A stretch of DNA of 34,171 nucleotides from NCBI GenBank assembly GCA_041629655.1, contig JBFKMV010000033.1:1-34171 (forward strand). The letters run 5' to 3'. Numbering within the stretch: the first letter of the stretch is position 1; each line of letters opens with the position of its first letter. The stretch is from JBFKMV01 sp041629655. GTDB lineage: Bacteria > Acidobacteriota > Polarisedimenticolia > Polarisedimenticolales > Polarisedimenticolaceae. Both the position numbers and the translations under genes were made by a program. Shown here piece after piece: positions 17,194-24,648 of the stretch. Below the pieces are notes generated by a model. The model was given only the letters and a program-made list of their open reading frames with translations. It was not told the origin of the DNA and did no database searches.

Positions 17194-18777
17194 TTACTTG
17201 CCCCCCTTGTCGCTCATCCAGTCGCGCACGATCAGCGCGGCGGTCTTGGGGTCCTCGCGCGCCGCTTCGATCAGCTTGCTGCGGAAGGACGACGTTTCGC
17301 CCGCCGCGGGCAGCGCTCCCTGAGCGAGCTGCGCCTGCAGCTCACCCACGGTGACCGGTCCGCCGCCGAGCTGTCCCTGGTCGGGCTGCAACGAGCGGAG
17401 CGCCCTGATTCCCGGGCGCACCACCAGCAGCACGATCAGCAGCACCGCCAACGGGAGCGACGCGACGCGCGCGATGGTCAGCAGCGTGTACCAGATGTCG
17501 GTCCCCGAGGGGAGCTCGGCGACCTCGCGGGCCGTCTGGTCGAACGGAACGTTCTGCACGATCAGCGTGTCGCCGCGCGCCTCGTCGTAACCGATCGCCG
17601 CGCGCACGATCTCGGTGATCTTCTGCATGTCCTCGTCAGTGCGGGGTTGCTCGGTGCTGGCGGGCTGGCCGTCCTCGCCGGTGCTCTCCACGGAGGCGTG
17701 ATCGACGACCACCGCCACCGACTGCCGCAGCAGCGAGCCGACCGGCTCCTCGATCGTGGCCACGGTCTTGTTCAGCTCGAAGTTGGTCACGGCGCTCTGG
17801 GACTTCTCACGGCTGCCGGTGCCGGCTGCCGCGGCCGGGTTGCCGTCGGGCAGGTTGGCCGACGTGCCCGGAGTTCCGCCGCCACCCCCGGCGAGCTGCT
17901 CGGACTTGGTCTTCTGCTCGCTGCGCACCACCGCCACGTTGGGGTCGAAGGTCTCCTCGACGCGGCTGACCCGTTTCATGTTCAGCGCCACCGTGGCCCG
18001 GGCCCGCACGCGGTTCTTGCCCACCAGCGGCTCGAGGATCGAGACCAGCCGGGACTCGATCTGCCGCTCCATCGCTTGGCGTGCCTCGACCTGCGAGGCG
18101 CTGACCGCGTGGCCGCCCTCGTCCTCGCCCGACAGCAACATGCCGTGGCTGTCGATCACGCTGACCCGCGCGGGGTCGAGACCCTCGACGCCGCTGGCGA
18201 CCATGTGCGTGATCGCCCGCATCTGCTGCGAGGAGACCTGGCCGCCGGAACGCAGCTTGACCACCACCGAGGCGGAGGGATCGCGCCGCTCGTCGGCGAA
18301 CACGCTCTCCGGAGGCAACGCCAGGTGCACGCGGGCCGACTCGACGGAGTCGAGGCTGGTGATCGTGCGCCCCAGCTCGCGTTCCAGCGCCCGACGGTAG
18401 TTCACGTTCTGCACGAAATCGGACAGGCCGAACGCCGGCTTGTCGAAGATCTCGAAGCCCACGCCGCTGCCGGGCAGCACGCCGTCGCCGGCCAGCTCCA
18501 GTCGCAGCTGGTTCACGCGCGTCAGCGGCACCTCGATCACCGAGCCGCCGGCCGTGACGCGGAACGGGACCTGCCGCTCCTTGAGCGCCGCCAGCACCGG
18601 CCCGGCCTCCTCGGCGCGCACGTTGCTGAACAGCACGCCGTAGCGCACGCGGGTGGCGTAGGCGCTGACGCCCCACAGCAGTCCGACGATCGCCAGCACC
18701 GCCGCGGCGAGCTGGATCTTCTGGCGCGTGCTCAGCCGCGCCAGGCCGTTCTTCAGGCTCTCGAAGGTGTCTGCCAT
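17194..18777 (-). CDS. fliF: Flagellar MS-ring protein FliF
   Basis: A 527-residue protein with two membrane segments: residues about 21-42 (IQLAAAVLAIVGLLWGVSAYA) and about 430-450 (LPLAVLLIVLLVV). Between them lie the YscJ/FliF ring-building motifs (VEVPLTRVNQLRLELAGDG-like; ARVHLALPPESVF; FLxxxNYRRALERELGRTI-like). A Gly/Pro/Ser-rich linker follows (around GGGGGTPGTSANLPDG). The C-terminus, SFRSKLIEAAREDPKTAALIVRDW, is the FliG-binding tail. FliF forms the basal-body ring in the inner membrane and is the assembly platform. It is 34 bases downstream of fliE. Confidence 0.96.
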   Translation of the reverse strand: MADTFESLKNGLARLSTRQKIQLAAAVLAIVGLLWGVSAYATRVRYGVLFSNVRAEEAGPVLAALKERQVPFRVTAGGSVIEVPLTRVNQLRLELAGDGVLPGSGVGFEIFDKPAFGLSDFVQNVNYRRALERELGRTITSLDSVESARVHLALPPESVFADERRDPSASVVVKLRSGGQVSSQQMRAITHMVASGVEGLDPARVSVIDSHGMLLSGEDEGGHAVSASQVEARQAMERQIESRLVSILEPLVGKNRVRARATVALNMKRVSRVEETFDPNVAVVRSEQKTKSEQLAGGGGGTPGTSANLPDGNPAAAAGTGSREKSQSAVTNFELNKTVATIEEPVGSLLRQSVAVVVDHASVESTGEDGQPASTEQPRTDEDMQKITEIVRAAIGYDEARGDTLIVQNVPFDQTAREVAELPSGTDIWYTLLTIARVASLPLAVLLIVLLVVRPGIRALRSLQPDQGQLGGGPVTVGELQAQLAQGALPAAGETSSFRSKLIEAAREDPKTAALIVRDWMSDKGGK

Positions 18778-18811
18778 GCGCTGTCACCGTCCTCGTTCGG
18801 TCTCGAACCCG

Positions 18812-19120
18812 TCAGCCGCCGAGACGCATTACCTCGTGGTACGCATCGACCAGCTTGTTGCGTACCTCCATCATCGTCTTGAACGCCAGCTCCGCTTCCT
18901 CGATCCGGATCAGCACGTCGTGCAGGTCGATCTCGCCGCCCGCGGCAAACGTGGCCTGGGCCGTTTCGCTGTCGCGTTGCAGATCGTCGACCTGCCGGAT
19001 CGCCTCTTGCAGCGAGTCGGCGAACTTGCCTGCACCGTCGGGGGCGGCGGGCCGTCGCCCGGGCGCCAGCTCCTCGAGCCCGCCGACCTTGCCGATCTTC
19101 GGAATTCCGTCCATGCTCAT
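18812..19120 (-). CDS. fliE: Flagellar hook-basal body protein FliE
   Basis: A 102-residue protein of typical FliE length. The C-terminal half carries the family signature ADLHDVLIRIEEAELAFKTMMEVRNKLVDAYHEVMR-like pattern (IDLHDVLIRIEEAELAF; VRNKLVDAYHEVMRL). FliE joins the MS ring to the proximal rod and is an early export substrate. AGGAG lies 7 bases before the ATG at 19120. It sits 44 bases after flgC, as in most flgBC-fliE clusters. Confidence 0.94.
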   Translation of the reverse strand: MSMDGIPKIGKVGGLEELAPGRRPAAPDGAGKFADSLQEAIRQVDDLQRDSETAQATFAAGGEIDLHDVLIRIEEAELAFKTMMEVRNKLVDAYHEVMRLGG

Positions 19121-19164
19121 CGTTCGTCTCCTGGCGCGCCGCCGCCCGGATCAGGCGGCTCGCG

Positions 19165-19593
19165 TCAACCGCGCGAGATCTCCAGCGCCGAGCGGACCAT
19201 CGAGCGGATCCCGCTGATCAACGTCACGTTGGCCTCGTAGGAGCGCGTCGCCGACATCATGTCGACCATCTCCCGCACCGGGTCGACGTTGGGATAGGCC
19301 ACGAAGCCCTGCTCGTCCGCGTCGGGATGGCCCGGCTCGTGGCGCAACACCGGGTCCGAGGGATCGGAGGCGATCCGTTCCACGCGCACCGCGCGCAGCG
19401 CGCGCCCCAGCATCTCGCCGAACGACGTCTTGACCGGCTCCGCCGTGAAGACGGGTTCGCGCCGCCGGTAGGGTCCGCCCTCGGCGGTGCGCGTGGTCCG
19501 TGCGTTGGCCAGGTTCGAGGCGACGGTTTCCATGCGGGTGCGCTGGGCGGTCAGGCCCGAGGCCCCGATCGCGAATGCCCGCTGCAGGCTCAT
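19165..19593 (-). CDS. flgC: Flagellar basal-body rod protein FlgC
   Basis: A 142-residue protein starting MSLQRAFAIGASGLTAQRTR, with the rod-protein N-terminal motif SNLAN (ETVASNLANARTTR). The C-terminal coiled-coil end is GFVAYPNVDPVREMVDMMSATRSYEAN-like, the standard FlgC signature. It is a proximal rod component exported by the flagellar type III system. The frame stays open upstream of the ATG, but the start at 19593 is fixed by homology and by lying two bases after the flgB stop. Confidence 0.95.
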   Translation of the reverse strand: MSLQRAFAIGASGLTAQRTRMETVASNLANARTTRTAEGGPYRRREPVFTAEPVKTSFGEMLGRALRAVRVERIASDPSDPVLRHEPGHPDADEQGFVAYPNVDPVREMVDMMSATRSYEANVTLISGIRSMVRSALEISRG

Positions 19594-19595
19594 CG

Positions 19596-19997
19596 TCAGC
19601 GTCCTCCACCGGTGGTGACGGCGTATTCCAGCAGCCCGAAGCGCTTCTTGAGCATCTCCGCCGTCGCGTTGTAGCGACCCTGGAGCGTCGCGAAGCGCGT
19701 CATCTCGCCGTCCACGTCGACCGTGTTGCCGTCCATGCGGATTCGCGTCACCGGGGCCTCGACCAGCTTGCCCTTGCCGTTGGGGTGCGCGGCGCCGAGG
19801 TGCGCCGGGTCGGTGCGCAGCGGCCCGAGCCCGCCCTGCGCATCGCGCAGCACGTCCCGGAACACGACCTGCATCGCGCGGTAGCCCGGCGTGTCGACGT
19901 TGGCCAGGTTCGACGCGACGATCGAGGTCTCGCTGGCGACCCGCCCCAGGGTGCGTCCCAGCAGCGCGATCGTGGCGTCCTGCACGGGTTGGCTCAT
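19596..19997 (-). CDS. flgB: Flagellar basal-body rod protein FlgB
   Basis: A 133-residue proximal rod protein. The N-terminal signature VASNLANVDTPGYRAMQVVF is nearly canonical, and the C-terminal part (DVDGEMTRFATLQGRYNATAEML) also matches FlgB. It is the first gene of the flagellar structural operon. AAGGAG (20004-20009 on the complement) lies 6 bases before the ATG. A strong sigma54 promoter match is found about 46 bases upstream of the ATG. Confidence 0.95.
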   Translation of the reverse strand: MSQPVQDATIALLGRTLGRVASETSIVASNLANVDTPGYRAMQVVFRDVLRDAQGGLGPLRTDPAHLGAAHPNGKGKLVEAPVTRIRMDGNTVDVDGEMTRFATLQGRYNATAEMLKKRFGLLEYAVTTGGGR

Positions 19998-20042
19998 CGG
20001 GTTCTCCTTCTTCTTCCCCCGGACCGGCGATGCTCCGAAAGG

Positions 20043-20058
20043 CGCAAGAAGCGTGCCC
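20043..20058 (-). promoter_or_regulatory. Sigma54 (-24/-12) promoter for the flgB operon
   Basis: On the minus strand the sequence reads GGGCACG-CTTC-TTGCG, against the consensus TGGCACG-N4-TTGC(A/T). The invariant GG and GC are present with exactly 10 bases between them. The predicted transcript start is near 20032, leaving a leader of about 35 bases that includes the flgB ribosome-binding site. It lies in the 148-base gap between the NtrC-type regulator gene and flgB, so that regulator is the obvious candidate activator. Confidence 0.75.
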
Positions 20059-20145
20059 GGGAGCCGCTGTCGCGCGACCCGCCCGCGGTTCCTGCCGCGG
20101 CAAGGAATGGCCGCCCGGCGGCCGGAAGTTGCCGCTCCCGGCCCG

Positions 20146-21474
20146 TCATCCGACGCCCTCCAGCGGCCGGCCTTCGTCGCGATAGCGCTTGAGCTTGTGC
20201 CGCAGCGTGCGCGGCGAGATGCCCAGCGCCTGCGCCGCGCGGGTCCGGTTGCCGCGAGTCGTGATCAGGATGCGGCGGATCGCCTCGCGCTCCGCCTCCT
20301 CCAGCGTCGAGCCGGAGGCGCAGTCCGCGCGGTCCGTGACGGGCCGCAGCGCAGGCTCCAGATCGAGGTGCCGGCTCTCGATCGGTCCGTCACCGGCGAG
20401 GATCGCGGCGCGCTGCATCGCGTTCTGCAGCTCGCGCACGTTGCCCGGCCAGGCATGGGCGCGCAGCAGCTCGAGGGCGCCCCGGGTCAGCTCGGCGCGG
20501 GCCCCGCCGAATCGCCGCGCGAAGCGCAGCGCCAACGGCTCGATGTCGCCGGGACGCTCGCGGAGCGGCGGGATGCGGATCGGCATCACCCGCAGGCGGT
20601 AGTACAGGTCTTCGCGAAACCGCCCCGCCGCGACCTGTTCGCGCAGGTTGCGGTTGGTCGCGCCGATCACCCGCACGTCGATCCGGACCCGTGACTCCGA
20701 CCCGACGGGTTGCACCCCGCGGTCCTGGAGCACCCGCAGCAGCCGGCCCTGCAGGTCGGGACTCATCTCGCCGATCTCGTCCAGCAGCAGCGTGCCGCCG
20801 TCGGCCATCTGGAAATGACCCTTGCGGTCCCGGTGCGCGCCGGTAAAGGCGCCCTTGACGTGGCCGAACAGCTCGGCCTCCAGCAGCTCGCGCGGCAGGG
20901 CCGCGCAGTTGACGGCCACGAACGGCCCTGCGGCGCGCGGGCTCTCGCGGTGGATCAGCCGGGCGAACACCTCCTTGCCGGCGCCCGACTCGGCCTCCAG
21001 CAGCACCGTCGCCTCGGAGTGCGCCGCCCCGACGGCCAGCCCGACCGCATGCAGCGTCGCGGGGTCCTCGGCGACGAGGTCCGGTTCGTCCGACTCGGAG
21101 ACGGTGCGCCGGCCCTCGCGCAGCGCCCGCTCGGCGGCGCGGGTGAGGGCTTCCGGAGAAAACGGCTTCTGCAGGTAGTCCACGGCCCCGTCACGAACGC
21201 ACGACACGGCCGAGTCGACGGTGCCGAACGCCGTCACCACGACCACGCGCATCGACGGACTGAGCGTCCGGATGCGCTTCAGCAACTCGTACCCGTCCAC
21301 ACCCGGCATCCGCAGGTCGGTGAACACGATTTCGTAGTCCTGGCGTGCCAGACGGGCCATCGCTTCCCGGCCGTCGCCGGCGACGTCCACGCGGTAGCCC
21401 GAGCGCCGCAGCGTGCGCTCCATCGCCAGCGCCATGCTCGGCTCGTCGTCGACGACCAGAATCCGCTCACTCAT
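20146..21474 (-). CDS. NtrC-family sigma54-dependent response regulator (FlrC/FleR-like)
   Basis: A 442-residue protein with three domains. The receiver (1-120) has the acidic pair Asp9-Asp10, phospho-acceptor Asp53 (FTDLRMPGVDG), Thr81 and Lys103. The AAA+ domain (about 140-365) has Walker A ESGAGKE (162-168; usually ESGTGKE), the sigma54 contact loop GAFTGA (208-213), Walker B GGTLLLDEIGEM, and WPGNVREL. The Fis-type helix-turn-helix is at about 395-435 (GNRTRAAQALGISPRTLRHKLKRY). It would be phosphorylated by the adjacent kinase and activate sigma54 promoters such as the one before flgB. Its start overlaps the end of the kinase gene by eight bases. Confidence 0.92.
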   Translation of the reverse strand: MSERILVVDDEPSMALAMERTLRRSGYRVDVAGDGREAMARLARQDYEIVFTDLRMPGVDGYELLKRIRTLSPSMRVVVVTAFGTVDSAVSCVRDGAVDYLQKPFSPEALTRAAERALREGRRTVSESDEPDLVAEDPATLHAVGLAVGAAHSEATVLLEAESGAGKEVFARLIHRESPRAAGPFVAVNCAALPRELLEAELFGHVKGAFTGAHRDRKGHFQMADGGTLLLDEIGEMSPDLQGRLLRVLQDRGVQPVGSESRVRIDVRVIGATNRNLREQVAAGRFREDLYYRLRVMPIRIPPLRERPGDIEPLALRFARRFGGARAELTRGALELLRAHAWPGNVRELQNAMQRAAILAGDGPIESRHLDLEPALRPVTDRADCASGSTLEEAEREAIRRILITTRGNRTRAAQALGISPRTLRHKLKRYRDEGRPLEGVG

Positions 21475-22600
21475 CGGCAGGCTCCTCGCAAGCGGGCAGC
21501 TCGACCGTGGCGCAGGTGCCGTGGCCGGGCCGGCTGTCCAGCGTGATCCGGCCGCGGTGGCGCTCGACGATGCCGTGCACGATCGAGAGCCCGAGACCGG
21601 TGCCGCCCTCGGTGCGGGAGAAAAACGGGTCGAACACGCGCGGCAGATCCTCGGGAGGAATGCCGCGACCGTCGTCGGTCACCGACAGCACGACCCGGCC
21701 GCGACGACGCCGGACGTCCAGCGCGATCCGGCCCCCCGGCTCGCACGCGGCCAGCGCGTTGCCGAGCAGGTTGAGCAGCACCTGCCGCAGCCCCTCGGGG
21801 TCGGCCAGCACGTCGCAACCGCCGGGCTCCGCCGGTCCCGTCAGCTCGACGCCACGCAGCGAGCAGGCCGGCGAGAGCAGCGCGCTCACGTCGGCGGCCA
21901 CCTCGCCGAGGCTGACCCGGCGGCGTTCGCCCTTCGACGGCGCGGCGAAGGCGAGCAGGTTGGTCACGGTCGATTCGAGTCCCGCCGTTGCGGCCAGGAT
22001 CTGCTCGGTCATCTCGCGCTGCGACTCGTGCTCCCGGACGTCGTCGCGCAGCATCGACGCGAACAGCCGGATCCCGCCCAGCGGGTTGCGCACCTCGTGC
22101 GCCAGCTCGGCCGCCATGCGGCCCAGCGCCTCCAGGCGCTGTCGCCGTCCGCCCTCTTCCTCCTCGCGACGGATCTCGGTGATGTCCTGGATCGTCAGCA
22201 CGCGCGTCTCGAGCTCGTCGCCGACCGGGAGCAGCGTCGCGGCCAGGTCGCGCGGGCCGTCTTCGGCATCCCAGCGCAATCGCGCCGTGCGCGCCTGGCG
22301 CGGATCGGAATCGAGCAGCGCGGCCAGGATCGGCGAGCGGACGATCGACCCCTCCTCGCCCAGCCGCAGCCGGTCGAAGGCGTCGTTGGTGCGCAGCAGT
22401 GTCCCTTCGGGAGACACGACCGCGACGCCGGTGTCGAGCGCGTCGAGCACGGCCTCGAGGCTGCGGTGGGCGTCCAGCAATTGCCGCTCGAGCTGTTCCA
22501 CACGGGTCTTGAGGCTGCCGTGACGGCGCTCCAGCGTGTGAGCCGCTTGCTCGAAGCGCTGGAAGGCCTCGGTCAACAAGGTTTCGGATCCGGTGTTCAT
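21467..22600 (-). CDS. Cytoplasmic sensor histidine kinase (FlrB/FleS-like)
   Basis: The start is placed at the ATG at 22600, where GGAGAG precedes it by 6 bases and the start overlaps the stop of the upstream gene by one base (TGATG). The 377-residue product has no membrane segment. It has an N-terminal coiled coil (about 10-50), a PAS domain (about 46-145; LDALDTGVAVVSPEGTLLRTN), a dimerisation domain with the phospho-accepting His168 in AELAHEVRNPLGG, and an ATPase domain with NLLGNAL, DDGRGIP, FDPFFS and GGTGLGLSI. Domain order, lack of a membrane anchor and pairing with an NtrC-type regulator next to flagellar genes match FlrB/FleS. The stimulus is unknown; in Vibrio and Campylobacter the related kinases respond to basal-body assembly. 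Confidence 0.88.
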   Translation of the reverse strand: MNTGSETLLTEAFQRFEQAAHTLERRHGSLKTRVEQLERQLLDAHRSLEAVLDALDTGVAVVSPEGTLLRTNDAFDRLRLGEEGSIVRSPILAALLDSDPRQARTARLRWDAEDGPRDLAATLLPVGDELETRVLTIQDITEIRREEEEGGRRQRLEALGRMAAELAHEVRNPLGGIRLFASMLRDDVREHESQREMTEQILAATAGLESTVTNLLAFAAPSKGERRRVSLGEVAADVSALLSPACSLRGVELTGPAEPGGCDVLADPEGLRQVLLNLLGNALAACEPGGRIALDVRRRRGRVVLSVTDDGRGIPPEDLPRVFDPFFSRTEGGTGLGLSIVHGIVERHRGRITLDSRPGHGTCATVELPACEEPADE

Positions 22601-24315
22601 CAGGATCTCTCCGAGTCCACGCCCGCTTGCGGCCCGGCGCAGCGTTCGAGCTGTCCGTCGACCCACGGCGTGGCGAAGATGCCCGCGGCCGCGCGGTAGT
22701 CGCCGCAGGCCTGCTCGCGCTCACCGGCGGCGAAACGGATGTCGCCCCGCAGCACTTGCAGCGCGCGCGACCGCTCGGCCGGAAGCTCTCCGGCGGTTGC
22801 CAGGGCGTGGTCGATGCGTGTCAGTGCTTCGGCGCTCCGGCCGGTCCGCCACAGCGCCTCGCCCAGTACGAGTGTCGCCTCGACGAGCACCTCCGGGTGC
22901 GGTGCAGGCTCCAGCAGCAGCGCGTCCTCGATCAAGGCCGCGACCCGGGCCCAGTCGCCGGAGTCGATCCCCGGGCGCGCGTCCTCGAGCGCCAGCCCGA
23001 CCAGCGAGCGGATCCGGGTTTCGAGGCCCAGGGCACGCCGCGCTCGCCGCACCGCGTCGAGCTGCCCGGCCGGGATCGGGATCTCCAGCGAGCGCGCCTC
23101 GGCGGCGGTTGCCGCGACGCCCAGCATGTCGTCTCGCGAGATCAACAGCTCGAGCACGGCCTCCAGCCCGCGGCGGATCGTGGTGCGTGCCGCGAGCGGC
23201 GCCAGGCTGTCCCCGGCGTCCCGGTCCCGGGCCAGCAGCGCCAGGGCCGCGATGGCCTCGGCGGGATGACCTGCGGCGATGTAGCGCTCCAGCACGTGAT
23301 CGCAGATCCGCTGTGCGCCCGTACCGTCCCGCTCCTCGCGGGCCGCCGCGATGTACCGCGGCAGGTATCGCGGAGACGCGTCCTCGACTGCGAGCTCCAC
23401 CAGCTGGACCCGCGCCTCCGCGGCCTGCGTCGATTCCGCGTGCTCGTCGATCAGGCGACGCAGCACGCGCTCCGCGCGCACCGGCGCCTCGGTTCGCACG
23501 TAGAGGCGCGCCAGCGCCAGCAGCGCCACCGGCCGCGGGACGGCGTCGCGGTGCACGTTGACGTAGGTCTCGTAGCGCGAGATCGCCCGGTCGAGATCGC
23601 CGGTGCCCTCGGAAGCGCCCGCCGCCGCGAGCAGCGCGTCCGCCTCGACGTGCAAACGTTCTGCGCTCCGCCGCTCGACCTCCGCGGCGGCCTCGACCGC
23701 GAGGTCGTCCCGGCCCACGCCGTGGCACGACTCCACGCGCGCCAGCAGTACCCGGAGCTGCTGCTCCGGGCGCAGCGCGTCCAGATCGATCGATTGGACC
23801 CAGCGGAACGCGGCTGCGTGGTCGTCGACGGCCGCCGCGTTCACCGCGGCCTGGGCCAGCAGCTGCGGGGCGGCATCCTCGAGCGCGGTGCCCAGCAGTA
23901 ACCGGAAGGACACGTGGGCACCGGTGTAGTCGCCGGCCCGGTGCTGCGCGGGCGCGAGCACCTGGAGCAGCTCGTCCGTCCGCGCGTCGTCCGGGTACTG
24001 GGTCGTGGCCAGCGACATCACCTGGCGGGTGTCCGGGTCGTCCGGCCCCTGCCGGTACTGGAGGTAGCGGGCGAGGAAGAACAGCGCCTCCCGGGTTTCG
24101 GGGTCCTGCGGCTCGCCGGACGTCAGCAGCCGCAGCTCGCGCAGCGCGGCGGTGCGCTCGGCCTCCGGCGTCGCGGCCGAGTCGATTCGATCGATCAGGG
24201 CGGCGGCGCGTGAGCCGGCCTCGCCCTCGGCGGGCAGCGTCCCCGTGGCCAGGAGCAGGGCGGCGAGCCCGACCGCGGCCCGGGCCCGTCGTCGTGCGAG
24301 GTTGCGTTCTCCCAT
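22600..24315 (-). CDS. Secreted TPR-like alpha-solenoid protein coupled to the flagellar kinase
   Basis: A 571-residue protein with an arginine-rich start and signal peptide (AAVGLAALLLATGTLPAEGEA), then helical repeats from end to end. The repeats have TPR-like A/Y/L/G spacing, for example AQHRAGDYTGAHVSFRLLL, LDRAISRYETYVNVHRDAV, ALLALARLYVRTEAPVRAERV and LGEALWRTGRSAEALTRIDHA. I do not recognise a named family. It is translationally coupled to the kinase (TGATG), so it is produced with the kinase and regulator. Being exported, it cannot touch the soluble kinase directly. A periplasmic scaffold for motor or basal-body assembly is an inference from operon position. A weak sigma54 promoter match lies immediately upstream. 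Confidence 0.8.
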   Translation of the reverse strand: MGERNLARRRARAAVGLAALLLATGTLPAEGEAGSRAAALIDRIDSAATPEAERTAALRELRLLTSGEPQDPETREALFFLARYLQYRQGPDDPDTRQVMSLATTQYPDDARTDELLQVLAPAQHRAGDYTGAHVSFRLLLGTALEDAAPQLLAQAAVNAAAVDDHAAAFRWVQSIDLDALRPEQQLRVLLARVESCHGVGRDDLAVEAAAEVERRSAERLHVEADALLAAAGASEGTGDLDRAISRYETYVNVHRDAVPRPVALLALARLYVRTEAPVRAERVLRRLIDEHAESTQAAEARVQLVELAVEDASPRYLPRYIAAAREERDGTGAQRICDHVLERYIAAGHPAEAIAALALLARDRDAGDSLAPLAARTTIRRGLEAVLELLISRDDMLGVAATAAEARSLEIPIPAGQLDAVRRARRALGLETRIRSLVGLALEDARPGIDSGDWARVAALIEDALLLEPAPHPEVLVEATLVLGEALWRTGRSAEALTRIDHALATAGELPAERSRALQVLRGDIRFAAGEREQACGDYRAAAGIFATPWVDGQLERCAGPQAGVDSERS

Positions 24316-24327
24316 GCCCGCCGGGAA

Positions 24328-24342
24328 AGCAACATGCGTTCC
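24328..24342 (-). promoter_or_regulatory. Weak sigma54 promoter candidate for the TPR-kinase-regulator operon
   Basis: The minus strand reads GGAACG-CATG-TTGCT. GG and GC are spaced by exactly 10 bases, but the -24 element has A for C (consensus GGCACG) and lacks the leading T. The predicted start, near 24317, lies two bases from the ATG at 24315, so the message would be nearly leaderless. That lowers confidence. Confidence 0.35.
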
Positions 24343-24537
24343 CCGGTCCCGGCATCCGTGCTAAGCGCATTTCTATCAATCACTTGGAAACACGTACCCC
24401 GGTTCGCGCCCGGCCGTTCCGTCGGCAAACCGACTCCGGGAGGGGCCCGGGGCGACGGAATCGCGGCGGTGGTCGTGCGAGGAGGTCGACGCGCAACCCG
24501 CTCAAACTATTTCAGTTTCCGAAATTAAAGTTACATA

Positions 24538-24557
24538 TGACAATTGCGTTATTGTCA
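24538..24557. repeat. Perfect inverted repeat, probable operator
   Basis: TGACAAT (24538-24544) and ATTGTCA (24551-24557) flank a 6-base centre. The repeat ends one base before a -35-like box, the classical place for an activator or repressor dimer. Which protein binds it is unknown. Confidence 0.55.
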
Positions 24558-24585
24558 TTGACCTAGTTCGAATTATTAATATATT
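24558..24585 (+). promoter_or_regulatory. Sigma70-type promoter for the FlrA-like gene
   Basis: TTGACC (24558-24563) and TATATT (24580-24585) are separated by 16 bases in an A/T-rich context. The predicted start is near 24592, giving a leader of about 57 bases. GGGGAG at 24636-24641 then serves the ATG at 24649. A housekeeping promoter fits a top-tier flagellar activator. Confidence 0.55.
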
Positions 24586-24648
24586 TGCCCCAGGAAGCTA
24601 AAAAAGTGCCGTCCTGAGAAAGAATTTCCGTTTTCGGGGAGCCTCAAC

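Larger units (their letters stand above)
24316..24648. other. Divergent intergenic control region with the only A/T-rich stretch of the window
   Basis: 333 bases separate the minus-strand repeat protein-kinase-regulator operon from the plus-strand FlrA-like gene. The left half is GC-rich. About 24500-24625 is strikingly A/T-rich, unlike everything else here. It holds a perfect inverted repeat, a sigma70-type promoter candidate, and on the left edge a weak sigma54 match. No open reading frame in it looks real. Confidence 0.8.

Noticed and set aside
15412..18882. Plus-strand frame of more than 1100 codons across fliF-fliI
   Set aside because: It lies antisense to four firmly identified flagellar genes and has the Arg/His/Gln/Leu composition of a shadow frame.
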